This document shows, one piece after another, positions 52,223 to 61,055 of a stretch of DNA of 64,000 bases. Below the pieces are notes generated by a model. The model was not told where the DNA came from and ran no database searches. It saw nothing but the letters and a program-made list of their open reading frames with translations. Source of the stretch: Palsa-661 sp035535015 (GTDB taxonomy: Bacteria; Actinomycetota; Acidimicrobiia; Acidimicrobiales; UBA8190); the NCBI GenBank assembly GCA_035535015.1, contig DATLQU010000062.1, positions 1 through 64,000 on the forward strand, read 5' to 3'. Both the position numbers and the translations under genes were made by a program. How positions within the stretch are numbered: the first letter of the stretch is position 1; the number at the start of each line of letters is the position of its first letter.

Positions 52223-53440
52223 GTGAGCGGTCCAGGAGCGACGGGGAACCCGTCGGCGTCAGCGCTCCCGCACGGGCTCCTTCCCCTGGTCTGCGCCGTG
52301 GTCCTGGTCGACACCGTGTTCTTCACGGCGTTGACGCCGTTGCTGCCCCACTACGTCCATGGCCTCGGGTTGTCCAAGGCGGAGGCCGGGATCCTCGTCG
52401 CCGCTTATCCGGTGGGCACCCTGATCGGCGCTCTCCCGGGAGGTGTGGTGGCCACCCGGCTGGGCGTACGGCCCTCCGTTCTCGTGGGCCTGAGCGCCAT
52501 GAGTGTCGCCACCCTCGTCTTCGGATTCAGCTCGTCGGTGCCCGTGCTCGACGCAGCCCGCTTCGTCCAGGGCGTGGCCGGCGCCTGCACCTGGGCCGGT
52601 GGCCTCGCCTGGCTGGCCGCCGCCGCTCCGGCCGATCGCCGGGGACGGGTCCTCGGCGTGGCTTTCGCCGCCGCCCTCGGAGGTGCCCTCGTCGGTCCGC
52701 TGGTGGGGGCGATCGCCAGTCGGGTGGGTACCGGCCCCGCCTTCGCCGCCGCCGGTATCGCCGGAGTGGTGTTGCTCCTGGCTGCCATGACCATGCCCCG
52801 ACCCTCGGCGGGGGAGCAGCAGAGCCTGCGTCGGGCCCTGCCGGCGTTGCGCGATCCGGGCATCGCCGCCGGGATGTGGCTCACGACGCTGGCCGGTATC
52901 GCCTTCGGCGTCATCGACGTCCTGGTGCCCCTGCGGCTCAACGCACTGGGTGCCACCGCCTTCGTCATCAGCGGCGCCTTCTTGGGCGCCGCTGCCCTCG
53001 AGGCGGCTTTCTCGCCTGTGGTCGGTCGGCTCTCGGATCGCCACGGCTCGCTCGCCCCGGTACGGGTGTCCCTCGTGGTCGCCGTGGCCGTCAGTGTCGC
53101 CATCCCGTACGTCACGCCCTCCTGGCTCCTGGTGGTGGTCCTGGTGGTGGGGCTGCCGTCGTTCGGGGTCCTCTTCGTTCCGGCGTCGGCCATGATCAGC
53201 GAGGGTGCCGACCGTCGACAGCTCCACCAGGGCCTGGGCTTCGGCCTGGCCAATCTGGCCTGGGCCGCAGGCCAGGCCGTGGCCGCGGCGTCGAGCGGTG
53301 CCCTCGCCCAGGCGACGGTGGACGCCTTCCCGTTCTTCCTCCTGGCCGCCGTCTTCGCCCTCACCGCCGCCGCCGTCCGACCCGCCGGTCGGCGCCTGCT
53401 CGCCCGCTTCGGTGTGTCGGGCCGGACGTCCCCGCTCTGA
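52223..53440 (+). CDS. MFS transporter, drug-efflux type
   Basis: About 405 residues and 12 helices. It opens with LVDTVFFTALTPLLPHYVHGLG and GILVAAYPVGTLIGALPGG, as in the DHA1-like efflux group; the loop 2-3 motif reads GVVATRLGVRPSVLVG. The substrate is unknown. GTG 52223 is preferred; it lies 6 nt after GATACT. A TTG at 52196 would add nine residues. Confidence 0.8.
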   Translation: MSGPGATGNPSASALPHGLLPLVCAVVLVDTVFFTALTPLLPHYVHGLGLSKAEAGILVAAYPVGTLIGALPGGVVATRLGVRPSVLVGLSAMSVATLVFGFSSSVPVLDAARFVQGVAGACTWAGGLAWLAAAAPADRRGRVLGVAFAAALGGALVGPLVGAIASRVGTGPAFAAAGIAGVVLLLAAMTMPRPSAGEQQSLRRALPALRDPGIAAGMWLTTLAGIAFGVIDVLVPLRLNALGATAFVISGAFLGAAALEAAFSPVVGRLSDRHGSLAPVRVSLVVAVAVSVAIPYVTPSWLLVVVLVVGLPSFGVLFVPASAMISEGADRRQLHQGLGFGLANLAWAAGQAVAAASSGALAQATVDAFPFFLLAAVFALTAAAVRPAGRRLLARFGVSGRTSPL

Positions 53441-53452
53441 CCGACCGCGGCC

Positions 53453-53512
53453 ACACGGCCAGATCGCCACACGGCCAGATCGCTACACGGCCAGATCGCC
53501 ACACGGCGGATC
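53453..53512. repeat. 16-bp tandem repeats, about 3.5 copies
   Basis: ACACGGCCAGATCGCC at 53453-53468, 53469-53484 (one change), 53485-53500 and a partial copy at 53501-53512. They fill the gap between the convergent MFS and DUF1345 genes. Confidence 0.88.
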
Positions 53513-53515
53513 GGT

Positions 53516-54163
53516 CTACTTGAGCAGACTTCCCACCACGTTGATGGTGAGACCTACGATCACGGCGCCGAAGAGATAGGACAGCAGGGCATGGCGCAAC
53601 GCCGTGGCCCGCATCTGCTTGGAGGTGAGATTGGTGTCGGACACCTGGAAGGTCATGCCCACAGTGAACGCCATGTAGGCAAAGTCGATGTAGTTCGGTG
53701 CGTCGTCCTCGTTGAAATCGATTCCCCCGGCGGTGTCGGAGTAGAAGATGCGGGCATAGCGGAGAGTGAAGATGGTGTGGACGGCGGCCCAGGAGAAAGC
53801 CACACTGGCGACACCGATGGTGATGAAGAACGCCTTGGCGCCGCCGTGCGAATTGCCGGCCTTGAGCAGGACGAAGGCGACACCACCGAGACAGGCGACC
53901 CCGGCCGACACGAAGGCGGTGTCGGCCACGGGGACGCTCGGGTCCTCCCTCACGGCCACTACGCGCGTCTGATCCGGATCGAGGCCTCCGATGGTCGCCC
54001 ATATCCACGCCAGGAACACCACCACCGTCGCGTCCCAGCCGAGCAGGCTCGCCGCCTGCCAGGCGACGCCAAAGGAAAGCACGGAGCCCACGATCAGTCC
54101 GGCGGCCACGGCGACAACGACCCGGGTGGCGGCCATGATCGTCATCATCCGGGTCGTCACCAC
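53516..54163 (-). CDS. DUF1345 membrane protein
   Basis: 215 residues and about five to six helices. The family signature is clear: HTIFTLRYARIFYSD, then GGIDFNEDDAPNYIDFAYMAF and VGMTFQVSDT. The function of the family is not established. The frame opens at GTG 54163; ATGs five and nine codons later are alternative starts. Confidence 0.85.
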   Translation of the reverse strand: MVTTRMMTIMAATRVVVAVAAGLIVGSVLSFGVAWQAASLLGWDATVVVFLAWIWATIGGLDPDQTRVVAVREDPSVPVADTAFVSAGVACLGGVAFVLLKAGNSHGGAKAFFITIGVASVAFSWAAVHTIFTLRYARIFYSDTAGGIDFNEDDAPNYIDFAYMAFTVGMTFQVSDTNLTSKQMRATALRHALLSYLFGAVIVGLTINVVGSLLK

Positions 54164-54245
54164 CGAGTCACCTGATGACCCTCGATTCTCGTCGGCCGAT
54201 CGGGTGGTCAGCTCCGTTCGGGTTCCTCAGGCATGCTGGCACACC

Positions 54246-55493
54246 GTGACCGCTCCCGAGCGCCCGACAACGACGTCGGCGAGTCCTGGCCGGACCGGTG
54301 GGCAGTGGACGGGATGGGCGCTGACCGTGGTCGGTGTCGTCGGGGTGGTGGTGGCCACATCGCTCAACGCGTCGCATGCCGCGTCGGCGGCCTCTCAGGT
54401 GTGGTCGCCGTTCGTTCTGGTGGCCGGGCTTCTTCTCGTGGGACTCGTTGCCGACGAGGACGGACTCTATCTCGCCGCCGGCCGGCGGCTGGCCCGACTC
54501 GCCCCCAATGCCGTCTCTCTGTTCGCCGGAGCCGGCGTCCTGGTGGCGCTCGTGACCGCCGTGTTGAACCTCGACACCTCGGTGGTCTTTCTCACACCGG
54601 TCCTAATGTACGCGGCCCGAGCGCGCCGTCAGGGGGAGGCACCCCTGCTCTACGGATGTCTGCTTCTGTCCAACGCCGGCTCGTTACTCCTGCCGGGGTC
54701 GAACCTGACCAACCTCATCGTGGCCGGCCATCTCCACTTCTCCGGCGCCCGCTTCTTCGACCGGATGGCCCTGGCGTGGATCTGCGCCGCGGTGGTGACG
54801 GCCGTTGTCGTCGGGATCATGGAGCGTGGGTCCTTGCACACCCGCACCCCTCCGGGCGCGGTCACGGGTGGCGCCGCGATGGGCGCCACCACCGGGGCCC
54901 CCGCCGACGGCGACGGGCCGTCGGCGCCGCCCGCTCGGCCGACGACGGTCGGGCTCGGCCTCGTCGCCGTGGTGGCTGTGACCATCGTCGTCCTGGTCCT
55001 GCGGTCGCCGGCCGTCCCCGTGGCCGCCGTCGGAATCCTGGTCGTCGGCATCAGGTCGGCCGGTGACCGGGGTCGCCGCCACCGGGCCCTCGCCGTTCTG
55101 GGCCTGCCCGTGCTGATCGGACTGTTCGGCGTGGCTGTCACCCTGGGAGCACTCGGGCGTTCCTGGTCAGGCCCGGCCACCCTCCTGTCGCATCTCGACC
55201 CATGGGGGACGGCGGCCGTAGCGGCACTGGCCAGTGTTCTCGTGAACAACCTGCCCGCCGCGTCTCTCCTGGCTGCGCGCGTGCCCCCGCATCCGTACGC
55301 ACTCCTCGTCGGTCTCGACATCGGGCCCAACCTGTTCGTCACCGGGAGCCTGGCCTGGATCCTGTGGTGGCGCGCCGCGCGCGCCGCGGGCGGACACCCG
55401 TCGATCCGCCGGGCGACGCTTCTGGGGGTTGTCTCCGTGCCCCTGTCGATGGGCGCCGCTCTGGGCGTGTTGTCTCTCACGGGATCACACTGA
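54246..55493 (+). CDS. ArsB/NhaD-type ion transporter
   Basis: 415 residues, about ten helices, in the ion transporter superfamily. Both half-repeats carry the expected Asn-rich sites: LSNAGSLLLPGSNLTNLIV and LASVLVNNLPAASLLAAR, and the second continues LLVGLDIGPNLFVTGSLAWILWW, similar to ArsB. Arsenite, sodium or another anion could be the substrate; no arsR or arsC lies nearby. The start is GTG at 54246; CATGCT sits 8 nt before it. Confidence 0.72.
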   Translation: MTAPERPTTTSASPGRTGGQWTGWALTVVGVVGVVVATSLNASHAASAASQVWSPFVLVAGLLLVGLVADEDGLYLAAGRRLARLAPNAVSLFAGAGVLVALVTAVLNLDTSVVFLTPVLMYAARARRQGEAPLLYGCLLLSNAGSLLLPGSNLTNLIVAGHLHFSGARFFDRMALAWICAAVVTAVVVGIMERGSLHTRTPPGAVTGGAAMGATTGAPADGDGPSAPPARPTTVGLGLVAVVAVTIVVLVLRSPAVPVAAVGILVVGIRSAGDRGRRHRALAVLGLPVLIGLFGVAVTLGALGRSWSGPATLLSHLDPWGTAAVAALASVLVNNLPAASLLAARVPPHPYALLVGLDIGPNLFVTGSLAWILWWRAARAAGGHPSIRRATLLGVVSVPLSMGAALGVLSLTGSH

Positions 55494-55604
55494 TCCTGGC
55501 GCTACCGCTCGGCCCGGCGGCAGACCATCTCGTCGGTGGACGCATCGCTTGTGGTTTCGAGGGGTGTCGGGCACAATGGCCGCCTTGTTGTCCCAGGGGA
55601 GACC

Positions 55605-56061
55605 GTGCTGACTGTCACCAATGACGATTTTCTCTGGTTCGTCGATCCCGCCCTCGACACCATGGTCGACATCGTCCGCCGCCTCGGCGACGACACGACC
55701 CGGTCCAGAGGGCGCCAATTCGCCCTACGCCGTCCTCACCCATTGCACCGGTGTCATGGAATTCTGGGGCGGCTTCATGGTGGCCGGACGCGAGATCGTC
55801 CGTGACCGCGAGGCGGAGTTCCGCGCCGAAGGTCGTGTCGTCGATCTTGTCGCCGGGGTGACCGGGGCGCGCCGGCAGCTCGAAGAGGACATCGCCGGTA
55901 GGGAACCCCTGTCTCCTCCTCGCCATGACTGTGACCCGGGTGACGAGGACCTGCCCTGCAGCAAGACCCAAGGGGCCGTTCTCCTGCACATCCTCGAGGA
56001 GCTCCTGCGGCATCTCGGCCAGATGGAGATCTCGCGTGACGTCCTCGTCGGGCGTCTGTGA
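55605..56061 (+). pseudogene. DinB-like gene with one frameshift
   Basis: A GTG at 55605 (after AGGGGAG) opens LTVTNDDFLWFVDPALDTM and IVRRLGDDTTR. Near 55700 the sense moves to another frame: PEGANSPYAVLTHCTGVMEFWGG and on to HILEELLRHLGQMEISRD, ending at 56061. The parts fit the four-helix DinB/DUF664 pattern, with its HC, H..E and H histidines. A one-base change would restore about 150 residues. It may be a decaying gene or a sequence error. Confidence 0.65.
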
Positions 56062-56143
56062 CCACGGCCTCACCCCGGTAGGACGAAAGCCCAGGTCATC
56101 GGCTACTTTGGCCGTCGGTCCCGACGACTCTGGACGCCCCTGG

Positions 56144-56620
56144 TCAGCCGTGCGGGGCGGGAAGGGTGAAGCCGACCGCCCGCAACAGAGCTCGGGTGAA
56201 GGCGCTCATCTCGTCGGCGGGGAGCTCGTCGAGGGCGAACCACCGGACTTCGGAGGTCTCGTCGTTGTCGGGCGTGGGATGGCCGCCGATGACCGTGGCG
56301 TCGAAGACGGTGGAGACGTAGGAGGTCTGGTCGCCGTTGGGATAGGTGATGCGGAAGTCGGGACCGCCGATGACCCCGAGGATCCCGGTGAGCGTGACGC
56401 GGACGCCGGCCTCTTCTTCCGCCTCGCGCACCGCCGCATCGGCGGGGGACTCGTCCGGTTCGACGGTGCCGCCGATGGCGGCCCACTGCCCGGTGTCGAT
56501 GATCCGAACGAGCAGAACCCGGCCCGTCGGATCCCGGGGAACGACGGCCACGCCGGGCAGGACGAGCAGTTCGTGGCCGACCAGTTCCCGGATCCGTCGG
56601 AGGTGTTCGGCGATGGCCAA
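56144..56620 (-). CDS. Nudix hydrolase
   Basis: 158 residues. The Nudix box is complete: GGTVEPDESPADAAVREAEEEAG followed by V. The start of the fold (LPGVAVVPRDPTGRVLLVR) is also typical. The nucleotide substrate cannot be told. It follows the flavin oxidoreductase gene by 16 nt and is likely co-transcribed with it. Confidence 0.9.
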   Translation of the reverse strand: MAIAEHLRRIRELVGHELLVLPGVAVVPRDPTGRVLLVRIIDTGQWAAIGGTVEPDESPADAAVREAEEEAGVRVTLTGILGVIGGPDFRITYPNGDQTSYVSTVFDATVIGGHPTPDNDETSEVRWFALDELPADEMSAFTRALLRAVGFTLPAPHG

Positions 56621-56636
56621 GAGTTGCCGACGCGCC

Positions 56637-57824
56637 TCAGTCGGGGATCATGGTGAGGGCGCCGGGATCGGCCACGAGGACGCAGCGTGTCCCGCGGTAG
56701 ATGGTGGGCATGCATTTGTTGCAGTGGATGCAGAGCGATTCGCTCGACCTCCCGGTGCGCATCTTCTCGACCAGGTCGGGTTCGCGCAGCAGAGCCCGGG
56801 CCATGGCCACGAAGGCGAAGTCCTCGCCCAGAGCGTGCTCGATGGTGTCCAGGCGGTTGATCCCCCCGAGCAGGATGAGGGGCATGGAGAGCGCCTGGCG
56901 GAACTGTCGGGCGTAGGGGAGGAAGAAGGCCTCTTCGAACGGGTAAGCGGGGAGGAACCGGTGGCCGAGGAGTCGAAATCCGAGCCTCAGCGCCGGTGGC
57001 AGAGTGGCGCCGAATTCCCGCAGCGGTGCTTCGCCGCGGAAGAGATACATGGGGTTGGCCAGGGAGCTCCCACCGGTGAGCTCCAGGGCGTCGAGGCATC
57101 CGTCGGCTTCGAGCATCTTGGCCACATCGACGCTCTCGTCCAGCCACAGGCCGCCGGGCACCCCGTCGGACATGTTCAACTTGGCTGTCACCGCCATACG
57201 GTCGCCGACGGCGTCACGGACGGCCTGGACGACCTGGCGGGGGAACCGGGCTCTGTTCTCGAGGCTTCCGCCCCACCGGTCGGAACGGCGGTTGAGCTTG
57301 GGGCTCAAGAAGGCGCTCAGCAGATAGTTGTGGCCCAGATGGATCTCGATGCAGTCGAAGCCGGCCTCGAGCACCAGACCGGCGGCGGTGCGGTAGTCCT
57401 CGGTGATCCGAGCGATGTCCTCATCGCTCACCCCCCGAAGCCGGGTTCCCATGGGGCTGAAGCCGTTCGACGGGGCCAACGACGGTGCCCGGTTGGACCG
57501 GGAGTTGGCCACGGGACCGGCATGACCGATCTGGGCGGCGGCGGCCGCCCCGTGCTGGTGGACGGCTTCGGTGAGCCGACGGAGCCCGTCCAGGGCTTCG
57601 GGGCGAAGGACGATGCACCGCTTGTCGGTCCGGCCCTCGGGCGAGACGGCCAGGTAGGCCACGGTGGTCATGGCCACACCGCCGGAGGCGACGCGCCGGT
57701 GGAAGTCGACGAGCTTGTCGCTCACCAGGCCGTCGGGCATCACCCCTTCGAAGGTGGCCGCTTTGATGATCCGGTTTCGGAGGGTGACCGGACCGAGATT
57801 CGCCGGCTCGAAGACGTTCGACAC
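56637..57824 (-). CDS. NADH:flavin oxidoreductase (old yellow enzyme family) with Fe-S cysteines
   Basis: 395 residues: one FMN-binding TIM barrel (LGPVTLRNRIIKAATFEG at the N-terminus, EAGFDCIEIHLGHNYLLSAFLSP in the substrate loop, and LILLGGI plus FVAMARALLREPDL for phosphate binding). Near the end C-x2-C-x2-C-x10-C (CIHCNKC...C) matches the [4Fe-4S] site of 2,4-dienoyl-CoA reductase and trimethylamine dehydrogenase. The C-terminal FAD/NADH domain of those enzymes is missing, so a separate electron donor is needed. The GTG start is 7 nt after TAGGGT. Confidence 0.85.
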   Translation of the reverse strand: MSNVFEPANLGPVTLRNRIIKAATFEGVMPDGLVSDKLVDFHRRVASGGVAMTTVAYLAVSPEGRTDKRCIVLRPEALDGLRRLTEAVHQHGAAAAAQIGHAGPVANSRSNRAPSLAPSNGFSPMGTRLRGVSDEDIARITEDYRTAAGLVLEAGFDCIEIHLGHNYLLSAFLSPKLNRRSDRWGGSLENRARFPRQVVQAVRDAVGDRMAVTAKLNMSDGVPGGLWLDESVDVAKMLEADGCLDALELTGGSSLANPMYLFRGEAPLREFGATLPPALRLGFRLLGHRFLPAYPFEEAFFLPYARQFRQALSMPLILLGGINRLDTIEHALGEDFAFVAMARALLREPDLVEKMRTGRSSESLCIHCNKCMPTIYRGTRCVLVADPGALTMIPD

Positions 57825-57837
57825 GCCGGTTACCCTA
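57822..57837 (-). promoter_or_regulatory. leaderless-type promoter of the oxidoreductase gene
   Basis: TAGGGT (plus-strand ACCCTA at 57832-57837), 7 nt, then GTG (57824-57822). Confidence 0.55.
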
Positions 57838-57932
57838 GTGCCGGTGATTCGAGGGCCGCGATGGTGGGGTCCGTGGGCTCGGCCTCCGCTCGGGTTCAGA
57901 GCGGAGGCGAGCCGTTCGCCCCGGAGGCGGAC

Positions 57933-58325
57933 CTAGACGGTACCGCCCCGCCTGCTCTCGACGGTGACGCCGACCGCGGCAGAGATGACCAGAGCGAATC
58001 CAGGCGCCAGCAGCCACAGCCCGAAGACCAGGGACAGAACGACGAGGAAGAGGCCCATGCCCAGAACGAAGGGCCAGATGCTCGAGTTGGGGAACGACCC
58101 GATGACGCCGCTTCCTTCTTCGATGGAGGCGTCGGTGCGGTCTTCGGGTCGCGGCTCCATCCGACGTGACCACCAGAGGTAATAGCTACCGGGGAGCAGG
58201 CCCAGAAAAGTGGTGCCCACGAGCATCATGGTCCCACCCTGTTCGTAGGCCCAGAACCAGTAGATGGCACCGACGATGCCGAAGAACACGGCGATGCCGA
58301 TCAGGAAGAGGGCCTCGATGCGCAC
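57933..58325 (-). CDS. ctaF: cytochrome c oxidase subunit IV, actinobacterial type
   Basis: 130 residues with four hydrophobic segments. FLIGIAVFFGIVGAIYWFWAYEQGGTMML and the two later segments around WPFVLGMGLFLVVLSLVFG match actinobacterial CtaF, a structural subunit. It starts 15 nt after ctaD and ends the ctaC-ctaD-ctaF operon. Confidence 0.92.
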   Translation of the reverse strand: MRIEALFLIGIAVFFGIVGAIYWFWAYEQGGTMMLVGTTFLGLLPGSYYLWWSRRMEPRPEDRTDASIEEGSGVIGSFPNSSIWPFVLGMGLFLVVLSLVFGLWLLAPGFALVISAAVGVTVESRRGGTV

Positions 58326-58340
58326 GGTGGCGTCCTCTCT

Positions 58341-60080
58341 CTACTCGGACTCGCCGTCGGAGCCTGATCCGACGGTGGCCGGTTCGCGCAACGGCTTGTG
58401 CCCGTTGCCGTTGCTGTGGGAGATGGCGATGGCGTCAGGGTGGTGGAAGTCCCATACCGGACGTTCGGAACGAATCGAGGGGAGCCTCTCGAAGTTGTGG
58501 TGCACGGGCGGTGAGGTGGCGAACCACTCGAGGGTGTGGCCGTCCCACGGGTTGTCGCCGGCGGCCACCGGCTTGCGCCAGGAGACCCACAGGTTCACGA
58601 GCATCACGGCGAACGAAACGGCGATGGTGAAGGCACCGATGGTGGACAGCTGGTTCAGGAACTGCCAGCCGAGGCCCGGCACATAGGTCGCCACCCGACG
58701 CGGCATCCCTTCCAGACCCAGCTTGTACTGCGGCATGAAGGTCAGCCAGAAGCCGACGAACATGAGCCAGAAATGCCACTTGCCCAGGCTCTCGCGCATC
58801 ATGCGGCCGGTGAACTTGGGATACCAGTAGTAGAGCCCGGCGAACCCGGCGAAGACAGCCGTGCCGAAAAGCACCTGATGGAAGTGGGCGACGACGAAGT
58901 AGGTGTCGTGGGTGGCGAAGTCGATGGGGGGAGAGGCGAGCATGACTCCCGTCAGACCACCCATCAAGAAGGCGAACAGGAAACCCACACAGAACAACAT
59001 GGGCACGGCGAAATGGAGCTGGCCCCGCCACATCGTCCCGATCCAGTTGAAGAATTTGATCCCGGTGGGCACGGCGATGAGGAGCGACAGTAGCGAGAAG
59101 AAGGGCAGCAGGACCGTTCCCGTGGTGAACATGTGGTGGGCCCACACGCCGGTCGACAGCGCGGCGATGGCCATGGTGGCGAAGATCATGCCCTTGTAGC
59201 CGAACATGGGCTTCTTCGAGAACACGGGGATGATCTCGGACACGATGCCGAAATAGGGCAAGGCCAGGATGTACACCTCGGGATGGCCGAAGAACCAGAA
59301 GAGGTTCTGGTACAACACGGGCACACCACCGCCCGCCACCGTGTAGATGTGGGTCCCGAAGTGCCGGTCGGCGAAGAGGAACACCATGGCCGCCGTCAGG
59401 ATCGGGAAGGCGATCAGGATCAGGATGGCGGTGACCAACATGCCCCAGGTGAAGAGGGGCAGGCGGAACATGGTGAGTCCCGGAGCCCGAAGATAGAAGG
59501 TGGTCGTCACCAGGTTGACGGCGGTGAAGATGGCGGAGAAACCGGTCATGGCGATGGCCAGGATCCACAGGTCGGGGCCGGCGCCGGGCGAGAACGTGGG
59601 TTCCGACAGGGGGGCGTACCCGACCCAGCCGAAGGCGGCGGCCCCGCCGGCGGTGAGGAAACCCAGCATCATGGTGATCGACCCACCCAGGTACAACCAG
59701 TACGACAGGGCGTTCAGGCGCGGGAAGGCCATGTCCGGAGCGCCGACCTGGAGCGGAAGGATGTAGTTGGCCAATCCTCCGAAGGCGAAAGGCCCGGCGA
59801 AGAGGTAGAGCATCAGGCTGCCGTGCATGGTGAAGAGCTCGTCGAACTGCTGGTTGGACAGCCCGTGGCCACCGACGCCTCCACCTGGGCTGAGAAGTTG
59901 GTAGCGGATGCCGAGGGCCATGAGCCCGGCCAGGAAGAAGAGAACCAACGAGGTGATCATGTAGTTCATCCCGATCACCTTGTGATCGGTGCTGGTCATC
60001 CACTTGACGAGCCCGGTCGGGCCGTCGTGGTGCTCGGCGTGGTCGTCGTGGACGGCCTGGCGTTGGGCCAGAACGGTCAT
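58341..60080 (-). CDS. ctaD: cytochrome c oxidase subunit I
   Basis: 579 residues and 12 helices. Heme a and the binuclear centre ligands are seen: His in FTMHGSLMLYLF, GHPEVYILALPYFG with the Tyr cross-linked to the copper His, AHHMFTTG for the other two copper histidines, and DTYFVVAHFHQVLFG for the two heme irons. The N-terminal tail is His/Asp-rich. The ATG overlaps the ctaC stop (ATGA). Confidence 0.96.
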   Translation of the reverse strand: MTVLAQRQAVHDDHAEHHDGPTGLVKWMTSTDHKVIGMNYMITSLVLFFLAGLMALGIRYQLLSPGGGVGGHGLSNQQFDELFTMHGSLMLYLFAGPFAFGGLANYILPLQVGAPDMAFPRLNALSYWLYLGGSITMMLGFLTAGGAAAFGWVGYAPLSEPTFSPGAGPDLWILAIAMTGFSAIFTAVNLVTTTFYLRAPGLTMFRLPLFTWGMLVTAILILIAFPILTAAMVFLFADRHFGTHIYTVAGGGVPVLYQNLFWFFGHPEVYILALPYFGIVSEIIPVFSKKPMFGYKGMIFATMAIAALSTGVWAHHMFTTGTVLLPFFSLLSLLIAVPTGIKFFNWIGTMWRGQLHFAVPMLFCVGFLFAFLMGGLTGVMLASPPIDFATHDTYFVVAHFHQVLFGTAVFAGFAGLYYWYPKFTGRMMRESLGKWHFWLMFVGFWLTFMPQYKLGLEGMPRRVATYVPGLGWQFLNQLSTIGAFTIAVSFAVMLVNLWVSWRKPVAAGDNPWDGHTLEWFATSPPVHHNFERLPSIRSERPVWDFHHPDAIAISHSNGNGHKPLREPATVGSGSDGESE

Positions 60081-61003
60081 GCTGCGCCCTCCCGGGTGGA
60101 CGTCGGCGTGTGACGGACGGCGCCTGCCGCGGAGGCGCTGCCGGTGGACGATCCCGACGTCCCCGACCGCGCCGCCGCCGTGGTGGCGCTGCGCTCGGTG
60201 CTCAACCACGCCTGGAACTGCGCCGGGGGCAGCGCCACCACGTGGAAGAACATCTCGGAGTGGTAGAGCCCGCAGAACTGCGTGCACTGGGCCCGGTAGA
60301 CACCGCTGTTCTGTACGGTGAGGTCGAATGTATTGAGGACACCGGGCTGGGCGTAACGGCTGAAGTTGAACTGGGGCACGTAGAAGCCGTGGATGGTGTC
60401 TTTGGAACGCAGATAGATCCGGACGGTCTCACCGGCCGGGACGATCAGGCCGGGGCCGTAGCAGTGGTTGGCCGGGGCGCAGGCGGCGCCGTTCAGTCCA
60501 ACGGGGTCGGGGTCGTTCAGGGTTTCGCCCTCGACGCTCACGTGTTGTCCGGCGTAGGTGAACTGCCATCCCCATTGGAACGCGTTGACGTCGATGGTCG
60601 CCGCCGGATGGGCGGCCACGCCATCCACGTTGTTCTCGGTCACCACGGTGAAGCCGAAGAGGATCAGCACGATGATGACGGGGATGACGGTGTAGGCCAC
60701 CTCCAGACCGAGGTGGTACTGGAATTGCCGGGGGATGTCGTCGGATCGGTGCCGGTAGCGGACGATCGACCAGATGATCAGGGCGGCGGTGATCACGCCG
60801 ACCACGATGGCGGCGATGAACGTCCCGGCGTAGAGAATGAACTCATCGTGACCCTGGTGGGTCGAGCCGCGATAGCCCTGGAAGGTCGGGAGCTGGCAGC
60901 CGCCCAGTACCAGGGGAAGAGCGACAGCGGCGATCAGGGCCAGGCGGCGGGGATGACGCTTGAGCGCGGCGGCGCCGGTCGAGCCGGTGGTCGGGGCGTT
61001 CAC
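60077..61003 (-). CDS. ctaC: cytochrome c oxidase subunit II
   Basis: 308 residues. A lipoprotein signal with lipobox LGGC (near residue 36) is followed by two helices and a copper A domain. The copper ligands are in CTQFCGLYHSEM plus a His in DTIHGFYVP; DVNAFQWGWQFTY is the aromatic electron-entry patch. A Ser/Thr/Ala-rich tail of about 45 residues ends the protein. The GTG at 61003 is chosen because TAAGGT lies exactly 7 nt before it. Confidence 0.95.
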   Translation of the reverse strand: MNAPTTGSTGAAALKRHPRRLALIAAVALPLVLGGCQLPTFQGYRGSTHQGHDEFILYAGTFIAAIVVGVITAALIIWSIVRYRHRSDDIPRQFQYHLGLEVAYTVIPVIIVLILFGFTVVTENNVDGVAAHPAATIDVNAFQWGWQFTYAGQHVSVEGETLNDPDPVGLNGAACAPANHCYGPGLIVPAGETVRIYLRSKDTIHGFYVPQFNFSRYAQPGVLNTFDLTVQNSGVYRAQCTQFCGLYHSEMFFHVVALPPAQFQAWLSTERSATTAAARSGTSGSSTGSASAAGAVRHTPTSTREGAA

Positions 61004-61016
61004 GGCGCCGACCTTA
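61001..61016 (-). promoter_or_regulatory. leaderless-type promoter of ctaC
   Basis: TAAGGT (plus-strand ACCTTA at 61011-61016), 7 nt, then GTG (61003-61001). There is no ribosome-binding site in the spacer. Confidence 0.6.
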
Positions 61017-61055
61017 GCCAACGCCGCCCGCCAAGTAGTAGTTCGGCCCTCGGCC

